This document shows, one piece after another, positions 41,279 through 50,637 of a DNA stretch of 50,687 bases (its first letter is position 1; the number at the start of each line of letters is the position of its first letter). Source of the stretch: Saprospiraceae bacterium. GTDB lineage: Bacteria > Bacteroidota > Bacteroidia > Chitinophagales > Saprospiraceae. The stretch covers positions 105,014-155,700 of the forward strand of contig JAHDEC010000009.1 of NCBI GenBank assembly GCA_020629035.1. The letters are read 5' to 3'. The position numbers and the translations under genes were made by a program. The notes under the pieces are model-generated. The model did not search any database, was not told where the DNA came from, and was given only the letters and a program-made list of their open reading frames with translations.

Positions 41279-43630
41279 ATGCGAATATTTATTACACTAA
41301 TTTGTTTTGTTTGCTTAAATCTCTCAGCTGTTGCACAAGCTAAATATACCTTTAGCGGCTATGTAAAAGACGCTAACTCAGGAGAAACACTGGTTGGGGC
41401 AAACATACTTAACATTGATGATCCCACGCTCGGTACTACCTCCAATAACTATGGATTTTTCTCCATCACCTTAGAAGAAGGTGTTTATACCTTTATCATC
41501 AGTTATTTAGGATTTAATGAGGAAGTACTCAATGTAGATCTGAGCAAGGATGTTCAATTAAATATCGAGTTGTCTGAAGGTGTCCTAATGGATGCAGTAG
41601 AAATATCCGCAACGGAACAGCAAAAAGATAAAAATGTAGAAAGTACCCAATTAGGTGTTGTCGATCTCCCCATAAGCAAAATCAAGAAACTTCCGGCCCT
41701 CATGGGTGAGGTAGATATCCTGAAAACATTGCAATTATTACCTGGAGTTTTGTCATCTGGTGAAGGAAGTTCGGGTTTCTATGTAAGGGGAGGAGGACCT
41801 GATCAAAACTTAGTATTACTTGACGAAGCAGTTGTTTATAATACGGGTCATATGCTTGGATTTTTTTCGGTGTTCAATGCTGATGCCCTAAAGAATACCA
41901 CACTGATTAAAGGAGGAATGCCAGCCTATTATGGAGGTCGTTTATCTTCTGTAGTGGATGTTCAGATGAAGGAAGGAAATGACAAGTATTTTGGAGTCGA
42001 AGGAGGAGTAGGATTGATTTCAAGTAGACTTACCCTGGAAGGTCCTATACAAAAAGAAAAAAGCTCATTTATACTTTCGGGTAGAAGAACTTATATTCTG
42101 GACTTGGCCCAACCATTTCTTGAAGGACGTGATTTCGAAGGGACGAATTATTACTTCTATGATTTTAATGCAAAAGTTAACTATCGATTTTCGCCAAAGG
42201 ACAGGGTGTATTTAAGCGCCTATTTTGGAAGAGATATTTTAGATTTTAATCAGCCAAAACGAGACTTCACCTTCAGGCTTCCCTATGGAAACGTAACATC
42301 GACATTAAGGTGGAATCATCTATTTAATAATAAGTTGTTTATGAACTTATCATTAATCTATAATGATTATCAGCTATCTTTCGATGGAGGACAAGGTGAT
42401 TTCGTCTTTAGGCTATTTTCAGGAGTCAAAGATTATAATGGCAAGCTGGATTTTGATTATTTCCCAAGTCCTAAACACAACATAAAATATGGAGCGAATT
42501 ATACTTACCATGTTTTAACACCAAACACAGTAAGCGCAAGTAATGGGGAAGTAGATTTTGAAACCGGATTTGATGCTAAATATGGTCAGGAAATGGCTTT
42601 TTACATTCAAGATGATTATAAAATAAGTAAGCTTGTTTCCGTAAATGCTGGTCTCAGGTATTCTTTGTTTTCCCAGCAAGGCCCTTATACATCTAAGCTT
42701 GATAGTACAGAGTATAATAGATTTCAATCCGTAAAAACCTATCAAGGTCTTGAACCAAGAATAAGTGCAAAAGTATCCTTGTCACCAACAACCTCATTAA
42801 AAGGAGGGATAAGCGTTACTAACCAATACTTGCATCTTGCTACCAATTCTTCCTCGACACTTCCTACGGATATTTGGGTGCCAAGTACTGAAATTGTGAA
42901 GCCACAGAAAGGTACGCAGTATGCATTGGGAGTATTTAAAAACTTCTTGGATAATTCCTTAGAAACATCCATAGAGGTATACTACAAAGACCTTAAAAAT
43001 CAGATAGATTACGCAGATGATGAAGTGCCAGACATCTCCCAAGAAGATGAAGATGTGTTTGTGTTTGGTATTGGGCGATCATACGGTTCTGAGTTTTTTA
43101 TTCGTAAATCAAGTGGACAGTTTACAGGGTGGATTGGCTATACCTTGTCCAGAACTGAACGCTCTTTTCCAGATATAGAGGGTGGGAGATGGTATCCTAC
43201 CAGCTACGACCGAAGACACGATTTATCAGTGGTTGCTAACTATGAAATAAGCCCTAAGTGGGAAATTGGAACCACTTTTATCTATGGTAGTGGAAGGTGG
43301 TACACACCTTATGAATCTTTTGCTTTTATTGAAGGTGGTATAAATACCATTTTTGGTCCGCGAAACTCTGGCCAATTAGTTCCCTATCATAGGTCAGATA
43401 TTTCGGTGACCTATAAGCCAGGTGCATTGAAAGAAAAAAAGAAATATAAAGGAACATGGAATTTCTCTGTGTATAATGTCTACAACAGAAAAAATCCATT
43501 CTTTATTTATTATGATACATCACTTAGTTCTACTGGATCTGCTCAATTATCAGCTTCACAAGTGACTATTTTTCCAATCATTCCTTCTATAAGCTATAAT
43601 TTCAAATGGAATCAAAAAGCAATACATTAA
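41279..43630 (+). CDS. TonB-dependent outer-membrane receptor with carboxypeptidase-regulatory-like domain
   Basis: A 783-residue receptor: signal peptide (1-20, AVAQA), CarboxypepD_reg-like domain (about 22-105, FSGYVKDANSGETLVGANI), plug (about 125-235, with LLPGVLSSGEGSSGFYVRGG and GMPAYYGGRLSSVVDV), and a barrel to the C-terminus. It is shorter than SusC and lacks SusC signatures, so it belongs to the receptor class paired with DUF4249 lipoproteins. The ligand is unknown. The partner gene begins 5 nt after its stop. Confidence 0.93.
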   Translation: MRIFITLICFVCLNLSAVAQAKYTFSGYVKDANSGETLVGANILNIDDPTLGTTSNNYGFFSITLEEGVYTFIISYLGFNEEVLNVDLSKDVQLNIELSEGVLMDAVEISATEQQKDKNVESTQLGVVDLPISKIKKLPALMGEVDILKTLQLLPGVLSSGEGSSGFYVRGGGPDQNLVLLDEAVVYNTGHMLGFFSVFNADALKNTTLIKGGMPAYYGGRLSSVVDVQMKEGNDKYFGVEGGVGLISSRLTLEGPIQKEKSSFILSGRRTYILDLAQPFLEGRDFEGTNYYFYDFNAKVNYRFSPKDRVYLSAYFGRDILDFNQPKRDFTFRLPYGNVTSTLRWNHLFNNKLFMNLSLIYNDYQLSFDGGQGDFVFRLFSGVKDYNGKLDFDYFPSPKHNIKYGANYTYHVLTPNTVSASNGEVDFETGFDAKYGQEMAFYIQDDYKISKLVSVNAGLRYSLFSQQGPYTSKLDSTEYNRFQSVKTYQGLEPRISAKVSLSPTTSLKGGISVTNQYLHLATNSSSTLPTDIWVPSTEIVKPQKGTQYALGVFKNFLDNSLETSIEVYYKDLKNQIDYADDEVPDISQEDEDVFVFGIGRSYGSEFFIRKSSGQFTGWIGYTLSRTERSFPDIEGGRWYPTSYDRRHDLSVVANYEISPKWEIGTTFIYGSGRWYTPYESFAFIEGGINTIFGPRNSGQLVPYHRSDISVTYKPGALKEKKKYKGTWNFSVYNVYNRKNPFFIYYDTSLSSTGSAQLSASQVTIFPIIPSISYNFKWNQKAIH

Positions 43631-43635
43631 ACAGC

Positions 43636-44574
43636 ATGAAGTACTTAAGTAAAGTAGGTTTCTTGGTTTTAGTCTTATTAGCTACTAATGCTTGTGAAGA
43701 ACCTTTTGTGCCTGAGCCAGTAGAAAACTCAGAACAATTCGTGGTCGAAGGCTATGTAGAAGCTGGAGAAGGTTCTAATTTTTCTTATGTTATTATCAGC
43801 AAAACCGTACCGTTCTTTTCTGAGATTAATCCCAATCAATACGCGAGTTTATTTGTCGATAATGCCATGGTAACAGTAAATGACGGCGATAAAGATGTGG
43901 ATTTTACCAAGTTGTGTTTGTCTGATATTCCAGATGAATTAAAAGAGCAGGCGGGTGAATTGATAGGCATAAACCCAGATTCCACAGATATTAATGTCTG
44001 TATCTATGTGGATATTTTTGATCAATTAACTCGAGAGGTGGGGAGGACTTATAAATTGCATATAGAAATAGAGGATGAAGAAGGAGAAATTACGGCAGAA
44101 ACCACGATCCCAGAAATCGTGCCTTTGTATGATTTTGTGTTTAGAGACACACCAGGCGAGCCAATCGAAGGTTTAGCCCAATTGTGGTGTAATATTAATG
44201 ATCCCGCAGTTCCTAACTATTATCGATATTTTACCCAATCTGATAGTACTGGCTTAATTGCACCATTTAATTCTGTGACCAATGATGCTGCATGGAATGG
44301 CCAAGAATTTGAATTTCCTATTTCGAAAGCAGAACCAGCTGGTGCGGATTTTGATCCAAGTACTTTCGGTATGTTTTCAGTGGGTGATACTGTGACCATG
44401 AAGTGGTGTTCGATTGATGCCATACACTATGATTTTTGGGAAACCTTTGAGTATGCAAGAAATAATCAAGGCCCTTTTAGTTCGTATACTCGGATTAAGA
44501 CGAATGTCGAGGGTGCGTGGGGTATATTTGGCGGCTATGGTGTAAGCGCTACCCAACTGGTTGTTGAGAAATAG
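43636..44574 (+). CDS. DUF4249 surface lipoprotein, partner of the TonB receptor
   Basis: The ATG at 43636 gives a lipoprotein leader (MKYLSKVGFLVLVLLATNAC, lipid-accepting Cys20); a start at 43606 would overlap the receptor gene and push the leader inward. The 312-residue product has the DUF4249 layout: VVEGYVEAGEG, a strand region with KTVPFF, and YKLHIEIEDEEGEITAETTIP. DUF4249 proteins regularly accompany TonB receptors of this type, probably as substrate-binding or lid proteins, by analogy with SusD. Its end overlaps the next, opposite gene by 26 nt. Confidence 0.88.
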   Translation: MKYLSKVGFLVLVLLATNACEEPFVPEPVENSEQFVVEGYVEAGEGSNFSYVIISKTVPFFSEINPNQYASLFVDNAMVTVNDGDKDVDFTKLCLSDIPDELKEQAGELIGINPDSTDINVCIYVDIFDQLTREVGRTYKLHIEIEDEEGEITAETTIPEIVPLYDFVFRDTPGEPIEGLAQLWCNINDPAVPNYYRYFTQSDSTGLIAPFNSVTNDAAWNGQEFEFPISKAEPAGADFDPSTFGMFSVGDTVTMKWCSIDAIHYDFWETFEYARNNQGPFSSYTRIKTNVEGAWGIFGGYGVSATQLVVEK

Positions 44575-45283
44575 TTACAGCTTTTGATCGGTCATAAAAT
44601 GGTAGCGTAAGAACGGTAAAACCGATGAGCATAAACCATTCAAGATTCAAGAAATAAATCGGCCACTCACCAAGAAGGTTATAGATAGTATTCCCCTTAG
44701 GGTGACCCACCATAAACATGTAATTAGCTCCAATGGTGATATCTATAAAATAGACCACCAAGGCTACGAGATTCATAAATAGGGCTGCTCTGATAGCATG
44801 ATAAAATTTCAACCTCCAGCCATATACGAAAATAGGGTACAAAGCAAGCAAAACTAATCCAGCATGGATAATAAAATAGCGCCAATATTCATAATGTGGA
44901 AATGAATGCTCAAGAGTAGGAGTAACTAATGATTGGATGGTCCCAAGCATAATCCAATAATATAAAATAGACCAGAGTGTCTGGTTTTTGAAGTACAAAG
45001 CAATAGGAAGCAAGAAACCCATAATGTTGCACAAATGCAGGGGAAGGTGCTCAGTATAATCAAAGGTGCCAGAGAGAAATCTACCAGCTAACATCATAGG
45101 ATGTGCAATAAATACCAATGCGCACATAAAAACCAACAAAATTCTTTCCTTCGGCTGGGGATAAAACCTGCGAGACAAAACCAGACAAATAATAAAAAAC
45201 AAGCTAAAGAGGCTAGAGCTCCAGAAGTGTTCTGGCGAGTTTACCACAAACCCAAAATTATCCTTTAAAAAAGCACTATTCAT
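44549..45283 (-). CDS. YwaF/TIGR02206-type integral membrane protein
   Basis: This 244-residue protein has about seven membrane helices. Conserved-looking polar motifs inside them include HLPLHLCNIMGFLLPIAL, HYEYWRYFIIHAGLVLLALY and GANYMFM, which fit the YwaF/TIGR02206 family related to TMEM164. The function of bacterial members is unknown; the conserved His/Cys residues are notable because TMEM164 proteins are proposed acyltransferases. It is divergent from gldC. Confidence 0.78.
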   Translation of the reverse strand: MNSAFLKDNFGFVVNSPEHFWSSSLFSLFFIICLVLSRRFYPQPKERILLVFMCALVFIAHPMMLAGRFLSGTFDYTEHLPLHLCNIMGFLLPIALYFKNQTLWSILYYWIMLGTIQSLVTPTLEHSFPHYEYWRYFIIHAGLVLLALYPIFVYGWRLKFYHAIRAALFMNLVALVVYFIDITIGANYMFMVGHPKGNTIYNLLGEWPIYFLNLEWFMLIGFTVLTLPFYDRSKAVTISQQPVG

Positions 45284-45299
45284 ATCGTTAAAATAGATG

Positions 45300-45307
45300 T
45301 ATTTTTG
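45300..45307 (+). promoter_or_regulatory. -7 promoter element of gldC
   Basis: TATTTTTG, 25 nt before the gldC ATG at 45333. Confidence 0.55.
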
Positions 45308-45332
45308 GATTTTAAATAATTATACCTCACTC

Positions 45333-45683
45333 ATGTCAAAGAATAATAATTCTACTATCGAAATAGAAGTGGAGCTTGATGAAAATAAACATCCAGAAAA
45401 CATTCGCTGGACGGCTAATAACAACGGAACTAAAATGAACCAAAATGCTAAAGCTATGCTGCTTTCGTTTTTTGACAGAGATACCTTAGAGACTATGAAA
45501 ATAGATCTTTGGACAAATGATCTTCAAGTCAACGAAATGGATCGGTTTGTCTTTCATACCTTAAGAGCCATCGGTGAAACCTATTTTAAAGCAACAAAAA
45601 ACAACCAACTGGCTAATGATTTTCAAAGATTTGTGCACTATTTTGGTGAGCAAACCGAAATAATCCCGAAAGAGGAGAATTAA
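45333..45683 (+). CDS. gldC: Gliding motility protein GldC
   Basis: The 116-residue cytoplasmic protein matches GldC: STIEIEVELDENKHPENIRW at the start, then MNQNAKAMLLSFFDRDTLETMKIDLWT and VNEMDRFVFHTLRAIGETYFKAT in the middle. GldC is an accessory gliding/T9SS-associated protein of Bacteroidota. The start at 45333 is chosen because an earlier in-frame ATG at 45297 lies ahead of the promoter box at 45300. Its presence fits the many T9SS cargo genes in this window; the core T9SS genes are elsewhere. Confidence 0.9.
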   Translation: MSKNNNSTIEIEVELDENKHPENIRWTANNNGTKMNQNAKAMLLSFFDRDTLETMKIDLWTNDLQVNEMDRFVFHTLRAIGETYFKATKNNQLANDFQRFVHYFGEQTEIIPKEEN

Positions 45684-45828
45684 CATATGCCAATTTAGTG
45701 AATGTCTAAAAAATTAATATTTGCTGAAATTAAGATGTATAAACAACTATAAAGCAGGTATTTAACGTAAATATTAAAGTTTTATATAATATTTATACAT
45801 ATTATTATAAAACATAATATAAAGTTTA

Positions 45829-45836
45829 TATATTTG
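45829..45836 (+). promoter_or_regulatory. -7 promoter element of the S24 repressor gene
   Basis: TATATTTG, exact TAnnTTTG match, 23 nt before the ATG at 45860 and overlapped by the dyad at 45832-45854. Confidence 0.55.
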
Positions 45837-45854
45837 GTTAACGATAAACCAAAT
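45832..45854. promoter_or_regulatory. Dyad operator candidate for the S24 repressor
   Basis: ATTTGGTT-AACGATA-AACCAAAT is a perfect 8-bp inverted repeat with a 7-bp centre. It covers the end of the -7 box and the expected transcription start, so binding would block transcription. Confidence 0.6.
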
Positions 45855-45859
45855 TGAAA

Positions 45860-46702
45860 ATGACGAACTGTATTGTTACTGCACGTTTCATTGAAATTAT
45901 CCAACATCTCCAGCAAAGGAAAAATTTCACATCTCTTAGGCAATTCGCTAAATCTATAGATTTTCATCCTCAATGTTTAAATGATATCCTTAAGGGTAAA
46001 AGGAAGGTTACGGTAGACGTGATTCGCAAAATGGTGGAAACCCATAAATTAAACGCCGAATTTATGTTTACCGGGCAAAAACCAATGTTCATCAAAGAAG
46101 GTAACAATACAAATAGCACACCCATCGTCTCTGTGGTGGTCGATAGCCAAAACAACGAAAAGATCGTACATATTCCCGTAAAAGCTCAGGCAGGATACAC
46201 TGACCAATTGCACGATCCAGTCTTTTTTCAAGATTTACATACCTATAGTTTCCCAGGGTATGATTTAAATCATGGTAGTTTTAGAAGTTTTGATATTGAA
46301 GGTGAAAGCATGGAACCAACGCTTCATCATGGTGATATGGTCATATGTAGATTACTAGATCCCTCGCTTATTAAGAAACAATTGGTCGATAATTTTGTCT
46401 ATGTCATTGTTACAGCAGACAGCATAATAGTTAAGCGCACGATTAATAAATTAGAGGAAGGCTTTATCGAATGCCATTCTGATAATAACTTCTATGATCC
46501 AATTATTTTAGAGGCCAAGGAGATTAAAGAAATTTGGGAAGTAAAGACAAAAGTCAGCCCTTTCATGCAGTCAAAAAAGAGTCTGCGCTCAGGTATTCAC
46601 GACCAAATAGATATCATGAAAGAAACAATTAATGAGCAATCTGGTTCCATTAAGACCTTGAATACAACGATCGAAAAATTGCTTAAAATTCAGCGAGCAT
46701 AA
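45860..46702 (+). CDS. S24/LexA-like self-cleaving transcriptional repressor
   Basis: The 280-residue protein has an N-terminal helix-turn-helix of the XRE type (about 20-62, SLRQFAKSIDFHPQCLNDIL) and a LexA-type S24 peptidase domain (about 100-215). The catalytic Ser150 is in EGESMEPTLHHGD and Lys192 in SIIVKRTI; the Ala111-Gly112 pair in KAQAGY is the expected self-cleavage site. A C-terminal extension of about 45 residues predicts a coiled coil, unusual for LexA. It probably represses itself via the adjoining dyad and responds to DNA damage or another cleavage trigger. No prophage genes are nearby. The ATG at 45860 is preferred over TTG at 45854. Confidence 0.87.
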   Translation: MTNCIVTARFIEIIQHLQQRKNFTSLRQFAKSIDFHPQCLNDILKGKRKVTVDVIRKMVETHKLNAEFMFTGQKPMFIKEGNNTNSTPIVSVVVDSQNNEKIVHIPVKAQAGYTDQLHDPVFFQDLHTYSFPGYDLNHGSFRSFDIEGESMEPTLHHGDMVICRLLDPSLIKKQLVDNFVYVIVTADSIIVKRTINKLEEGFIECHSDNNFYDPIILEAKEIKEIWEVKTKVSPFMQSKKSLRSGIHDQIDIMKETINEQSGSIKTLNTTIEKLLKIQRA

Positions 46703-47539
46703 TTAGTTAGCAAAAAAACCTAAAGCCCAAGGTTTTGCCCAGCGATGTACCAGACTCACATCTATAGTACGATCCAAAGATTCGCCTAAGCAAAGTATTC
46801 CGTAATCATAAAAGTCCACCGCAAATTTAACTGATGGGTGTTTCTTTAATTCATGCCATGCTTCACTCATTCCCTTCGACCAGTAAATATCATCGACCAT
46901 AATAATGCCTTCGGGATTCATTTTCGCTAGAAAAAAATTAAAATAGTCTATGGTTGCCGTTTTTTGATGATTACCGTCAAGAAACAGTAAATCGATTGGA
47001 TCGTTAAATGCTATTGATTTAAAAAGCGAACTAAATTCCCCGACGTGAATTTCGACATTACTTAAAGCCAGTTCCTTTAGATTTTGGTTTGCCAATGTTG
47101 CTACACTGGGATCACCTTCCAAGCTTGTAACAGTCCCATTCGGAATAGCGCTGCCTAAATAAGCCGTACTAATGCCTAAGGAAGTTCCTATTTCTACTAC
47201 CCGTTTAGCATCCAAGAACTTAGCTAGATGAAACATATGTCTACATTGCGAAGGCTTTGATAGGGAGCCCGAAGCAATAGTGCTAATTTTCCGTTTTTGG
47301 CTGTTCTTTCCGGTTTTGCTTCCTGCTCCAAAGTCTTTAAAGTCGATACTTTCCTGATTGTCTAGCAGCCTATTCCTAAGGTTTTCAATCTTGGCAAAGC
47401 AATAATCAGAGCTCGGTTTAAACCAAGTCTCTGAAAGCAATTTATAAAGGTATGGAGAATGAATGTGGTGAATCGTTTTTGCCCGATTATAGAATTGGAA
47501 AGCTGATTGAATTCGATGTTTAATAACGTATGGCTTAAT
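46703..47539 (-). CDS. Class I SAM-dependent methyltransferase with no ATG start
   Basis: The catalytic part has the SAM-binding motif I VVEIGTSLGISTAYLG, then VTSLEGDPS (motif II), IDLLFLDGNHQK and IIMVDDIYW, and fits the Bacteroidota O-methyltransferase-like family (Methyltransf_24). A TTG at 47440 would start it at LSETWFKP, but the frame stays open far upstream and encodes RIQSAFQFYNRAK and IHSPYLYKLL, the HSPFVY-type N-terminus of this family. No ATG occurs in the extension; ATT at 47539 is the most plausible unusual start. The true start could also have been lost. Substrate unknown. Confidence 0.75.
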   Translation of the reverse strand: MKPYVIKHRIQSAFQFYNRAKTIHHIHSPYLYKLLSETWFKPSSDYCFAKIENLRNRLLDNQESIDFKDFGAGSKTGKNSQKRKISTIASGSLSKPSQCRHMFHLAKFLDAKRVVEIGTSLGISTAYLGSAIPNGTVTSLEGDPSVATLANQNLKELALSNVEIHVGEFSSLFKSIAFNDPIDLLFLDGNHQKTATIDYFNFFLAKMNPEGIIMVDDIYWSKGMSEAWHELKKHPSVKFAVDFYDYGILCLGESLDRTIDVSLVHRWAKPWALGFFAN

Positions 47540-47664
47540 TGAATCAAAAAAATAAAAGTAAGATATTATTAAATTCCTGGTATTTGATAGAATACTAGTA
47601 TCTCAGGACAATTAAACCAATGAATTATGTATATCTTTAATATGAACTGCAATAATTTAGATCT

Positions 47665-50496
47665 ATGCGTTATCAGTATTCCATTCAGTTAGTTACAACC
47701 ATCAGTTTTCTCACATTTATACTCTGCCAAGGTTTCGCGCAAGTTCAATTTCAAATAGCTTCTCAAGAATATAATGGAGGCATTACAACCAAATCTTTTT
47801 ATCCTAAATTTTTTGCAGATGCCAATGGCGATTATCGTGACGATATAATGAATCTGCACAGAGGAGAGTTCCTTCATGTCGTTTCCTATTGCCAAGAAGA
47901 TGCTAATTTATACTTCAGAAAAAGCAAGCAACTATCTGATAGTAAAGAATGGACAACAGGAGTAATTGATATTAATAATGATGGAGATTGTGAGTTTTAT
48001 TCTTCTGGTTTTTATTCAAGAACAAAAATATATTCAGCTACTTCAGATACGTTTGATTACGAAGAAACTCAACGTTTAAACACAAGTATTTTCGCTCAGG
48101 GATCAAGTGTGGTAGATATTAATAATGATGGTTTTGTAGATCTCTTTGTTTGCCATGATGATGCAGAGAGTCATATATTTATGAATGACGGACAAGGCTC
48201 TTTAATAAAGGATAATAACATTATGGATATGGAAACCATACCCGTATCTGACAACTCAGGAAATTATGGAGTAGTTTGGTTTGATATTGATATGGATGAT
48301 GATTTAGATTGCTATATTAGTAAATGCAGAGGTGGAGTTGTGGATCCTGCAGACCCAAGAAGGATAAATGCGCTTTTTATTAATGATGGAAATCATCAGT
48401 TTACAGAGCAGGCTACAGCATTTAATCTCGATGACGGTTCTCAGTCTTGGGCAGCTGATTTTGCAGATTTTGACAATGACGGAGATTTTGATATCTATAT
48501 TGCTAATCATGAAGCACCCCATAAATTAATGATTAACATAGACAATCAGTACTTCGAAAGTTATCCTATTAAAAATGATGAAGGAGAAGATATATTTGCC
48601 GCATCCTATCAGTCTGTATGTTCAGATTTTGATAACGACGGATGGGTAGATATTATGATTGCTGGAGCTGGGCGAGATGCAATATTATGGAATAAAGGCG
48701 ATCTAGCGTTTACTTATGAAGCAAAGCCATTTGTAGATAATGCTGTGGCAGCTGGTGTGGGAGATATTAACCAAGATGGTTTTATAGATTTCTCTGTTTC
48801 ATTCCAGAATAGCAGCTTAAATGGTGATAAAGTAGATCGGATTTATATTAACGAATCAAATGAGAACAACTACATCAAATTGTCATTTCAAGGTACCGTT
48901 TCCAATAGACAAGGTTCTGGAGCACTGGTGTATTGTCACTCAGCGCAAGGGACTCAAGTAAATCAGTTAAGGGCAGGAACCAGTTACAGTGCCTTTAACA
49001 GTTTAAATATGCATTTTGGTCTAGGCTCAGATACAAGTATAGATTCATTAATAATTAAATGGCCAGCGGGGATCACAGACCGATATTATGATTTAAATGT
49101 AAACGAACATTTACTAGCCGTTGAGCATCAGTTAATCCATAAATTGCCATCAATATTTTCAGAGAGTTTAGTTATTTGTGAAGATCAAGAAATAATCATT
49201 GAAGCAGATGAGACGATTAGTTGGAACACAGGCCAAACCGCCAATCAAATTATGGTTACTGAGCCAGGAGTGTATTACGGATTCCTAAATATAGATGGCT
49301 ATCATTTTCCTACCAATAAGGTGATAATTAAGCCAAATCAAGCGATAAACCAGGTAATAGAATTAAATACAAAGAATGATCTTTTACTCTGTGAAGGACA
49401 AACATTCGTGCTAAATAATTCGATAGGTGATGAGCTTAATTGGAGTGAAGGTAGCACAGGCCAATCTATCGAAATCGAAACGTCAGGCTCTTATTTTGGC
49501 TCTATTTTAAATGAATGTAATTTGCTGATAGAATCGGATACCATACAGATTGAATTTGTGGAGGTAAATGGTGAGTCAATTGATGAAACAATCCCTGAGT
49601 CTATGGAACACGAATTAATATTGGACAAGGAAAATGCCTATTGGTACTCGGATGAGCAAGGATCTAATTTACTGGCTGAAGGATCAAGCTTTTTAGCAGA
49701 TATTACGAGTGACACTGTGTTTTATTTTAAACACTTTTTTGAAGCTGAAAACCATCCGGTAACTATTGAACCACTGATAGATAGTGCGCTTGAAGATCCA
49801 GCAATTCCTGAGTTTTTCAATATTGGTCTACTATGTTCAGTCAAGCAAACAAAAACGATTCGATCCTTTAAAACGCAAGCAGTTGTCGCGGGAGAACGAG
49901 ACTTCATTCTAATGGATGTATTCGGGGATACTTTGGCTAAGCAGACGGTAGCTTTTGAAGAAAATGAAATTAAGGAAGTCAACTTAGATTGGGTATTAAA
50001 CCCTGGAATCCAATACACGCTAAGCACGGATGAAGAAAAGAATATGGAGGAGTTTGGACTTACTTCACCCATGCTACTAGCCACCAAGCTTGATAAAAAT
50101 TACCCACTTCAAGAAGAAGACTTTGTCATAATTGGTCCTACTTTAACAGAATTCTATCCATACTTTTTTGACCTAAAGGTGGCGTTTGCCTTTGAGGATT
50201 GTGAATCTGAACTTTATGAATATAACGTTTCTATAGTTTCCTCAACTCACGGGTTTGACAATACCTCGAAGATTAGTTTTTATCCTAATCCAGGACAAGA
50301 TCAAGTTAGGATTGAACCATTTAATTATGCTGCTGAGTCGACGCTAGAGATACTAGATATGAATGGTAAGCAAATTCAATTACAAAAACTAAAAGGTGGA
50401 ACAGTGGATGTTTCCAGTTTGCCAAAGGGAGTATACATCTTTAAACTCTACGAAAACAATGAGTATTTAGGCGCTTATAAATGGATTAAGTACTGA
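47665..50496 (+). CDS. FG-GAP/ASPIC-UnbV surface protein with T9SS type A tail
   Basis: A 943-residue secreted protein. A signal peptide (about 1-25, GFAQ) precedes a seven-bladed FG-GAP/VCBS-type propeller (about 27-395) with repeated calcium-binding blades such as DINNDGFVDLFV, DFDNDGDFDIYI, DFDNDGWVDIMI and DINQDGFIDFSV. An ASPIC/UnbV domain follows (about 405-480, RQGSGALVYCHSAQG, FGLGSDTSIDSLIIKWP). Then come Ig-like or CHU-type beta domains (about 495-690), a further beta domain, and a T9SS type A tail (about 866-943, YPNPGQDQVRIE, ending IKY). CRTAC1-like proteins of this kind are surface proteins of unknown role; adhesion is inferred. Confidence 0.88.
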   Translation: MRYQYSIQLVTTISFLTFILCQGFAQVQFQIASQEYNGGITTKSFYPKFFADANGDYRDDIMNLHRGEFLHVVSYCQEDANLYFRKSKQLSDSKEWTTGVIDINNDGDCEFYSSGFYSRTKIYSATSDTFDYEETQRLNTSIFAQGSSVVDINNDGFVDLFVCHDDAESHIFMNDGQGSLIKDNNIMDMETIPVSDNSGNYGVVWFDIDMDDDLDCYISKCRGGVVDPADPRRINALFINDGNHQFTEQATAFNLDDGSQSWAADFADFDNDGDFDIYIANHEAPHKLMINIDNQYFESYPIKNDEGEDIFAASYQSVCSDFDNDGWVDIMIAGAGRDAILWNKGDLAFTYEAKPFVDNAVAAGVGDINQDGFIDFSVSFQNSSLNGDKVDRIYINESNENNYIKLSFQGTVSNRQGSGALVYCHSAQGTQVNQLRAGTSYSAFNSLNMHFGLGSDTSIDSLIIKWPAGITDRYYDLNVNEHLLAVEHQLIHKLPSIFSESLVICEDQEIIIEADETISWNTGQTANQIMVTEPGVYYGFLNIDGYHFPTNKVIIKPNQAINQVIELNTKNDLLLCEGQTFVLNNSIGDELNWSEGSTGQSIEIETSGSYFGSILNECNLLIESDTIQIEFVEVNGESIDETIPESMEHELILDKENAYWYSDEQGSNLLAEGSSFLADITSDTVFYFKHFFEAENHPVTIEPLIDSALEDPAIPEFFNIGLLCSVKQTKTIRSFKTQAVVAGERDFILMDVFGDTLAKQTVAFEENEIKEVNLDWVLNPGIQYTLSTDEEKNMEEFGLTSPMLLATKLDKNYPLQEEDFVIIGPTLTEFYPYFFDLKVAFAFEDCESELYEYNVSIVSSTHGFDNTSKISFYPNPGQDQVRIEPFNYAAESTLEILDMNGKQIQLQKLKGGTVDVSSLPKGVYIFKLYENNEYLGAYKWIKY

Positions 50497-50523
50497 GAAA
50501 ATATCTCGTACTTAAATATTTTC
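50497..50523 (+). terminator. Possible weak hairpin after the FG-GAP gene
   Basis: GAAAATAT and ATATTTTC pair (8 bp) around an 11-nt loop directly after the stop codon; AT-only apart from the outer pair and without a T run. Confidence 0.35.
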
Positions 50524-50554
50524 CAATAAAATGAATTTATTAAAGGACTTATTT

Positions 50555-50562
50555 TATTTTTG
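50555..50562 (+). promoter_or_regulatory. -7 promoter element of the tRNA-His gene
   Basis: TATTTTTG, exact TAnnTTTG match, about 75 nt before the tRNA 5' end. Confidence 0.5.
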
Positions 50563-50637
50563 CAGTCGCTTTAAAGAAAAGTGTACATTATAGAGGGCGA
50601 ATATTCTTAAATATTAGTCTTATTCAAAATAAAAATG

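Noticed and set aside
45684-46702. A prophage or integrated element signalled by the S24 repressor
   Set aside because: Neighbours are gldC and a methyltransferase; no integrase, structural genes or attachment repeats are seen.
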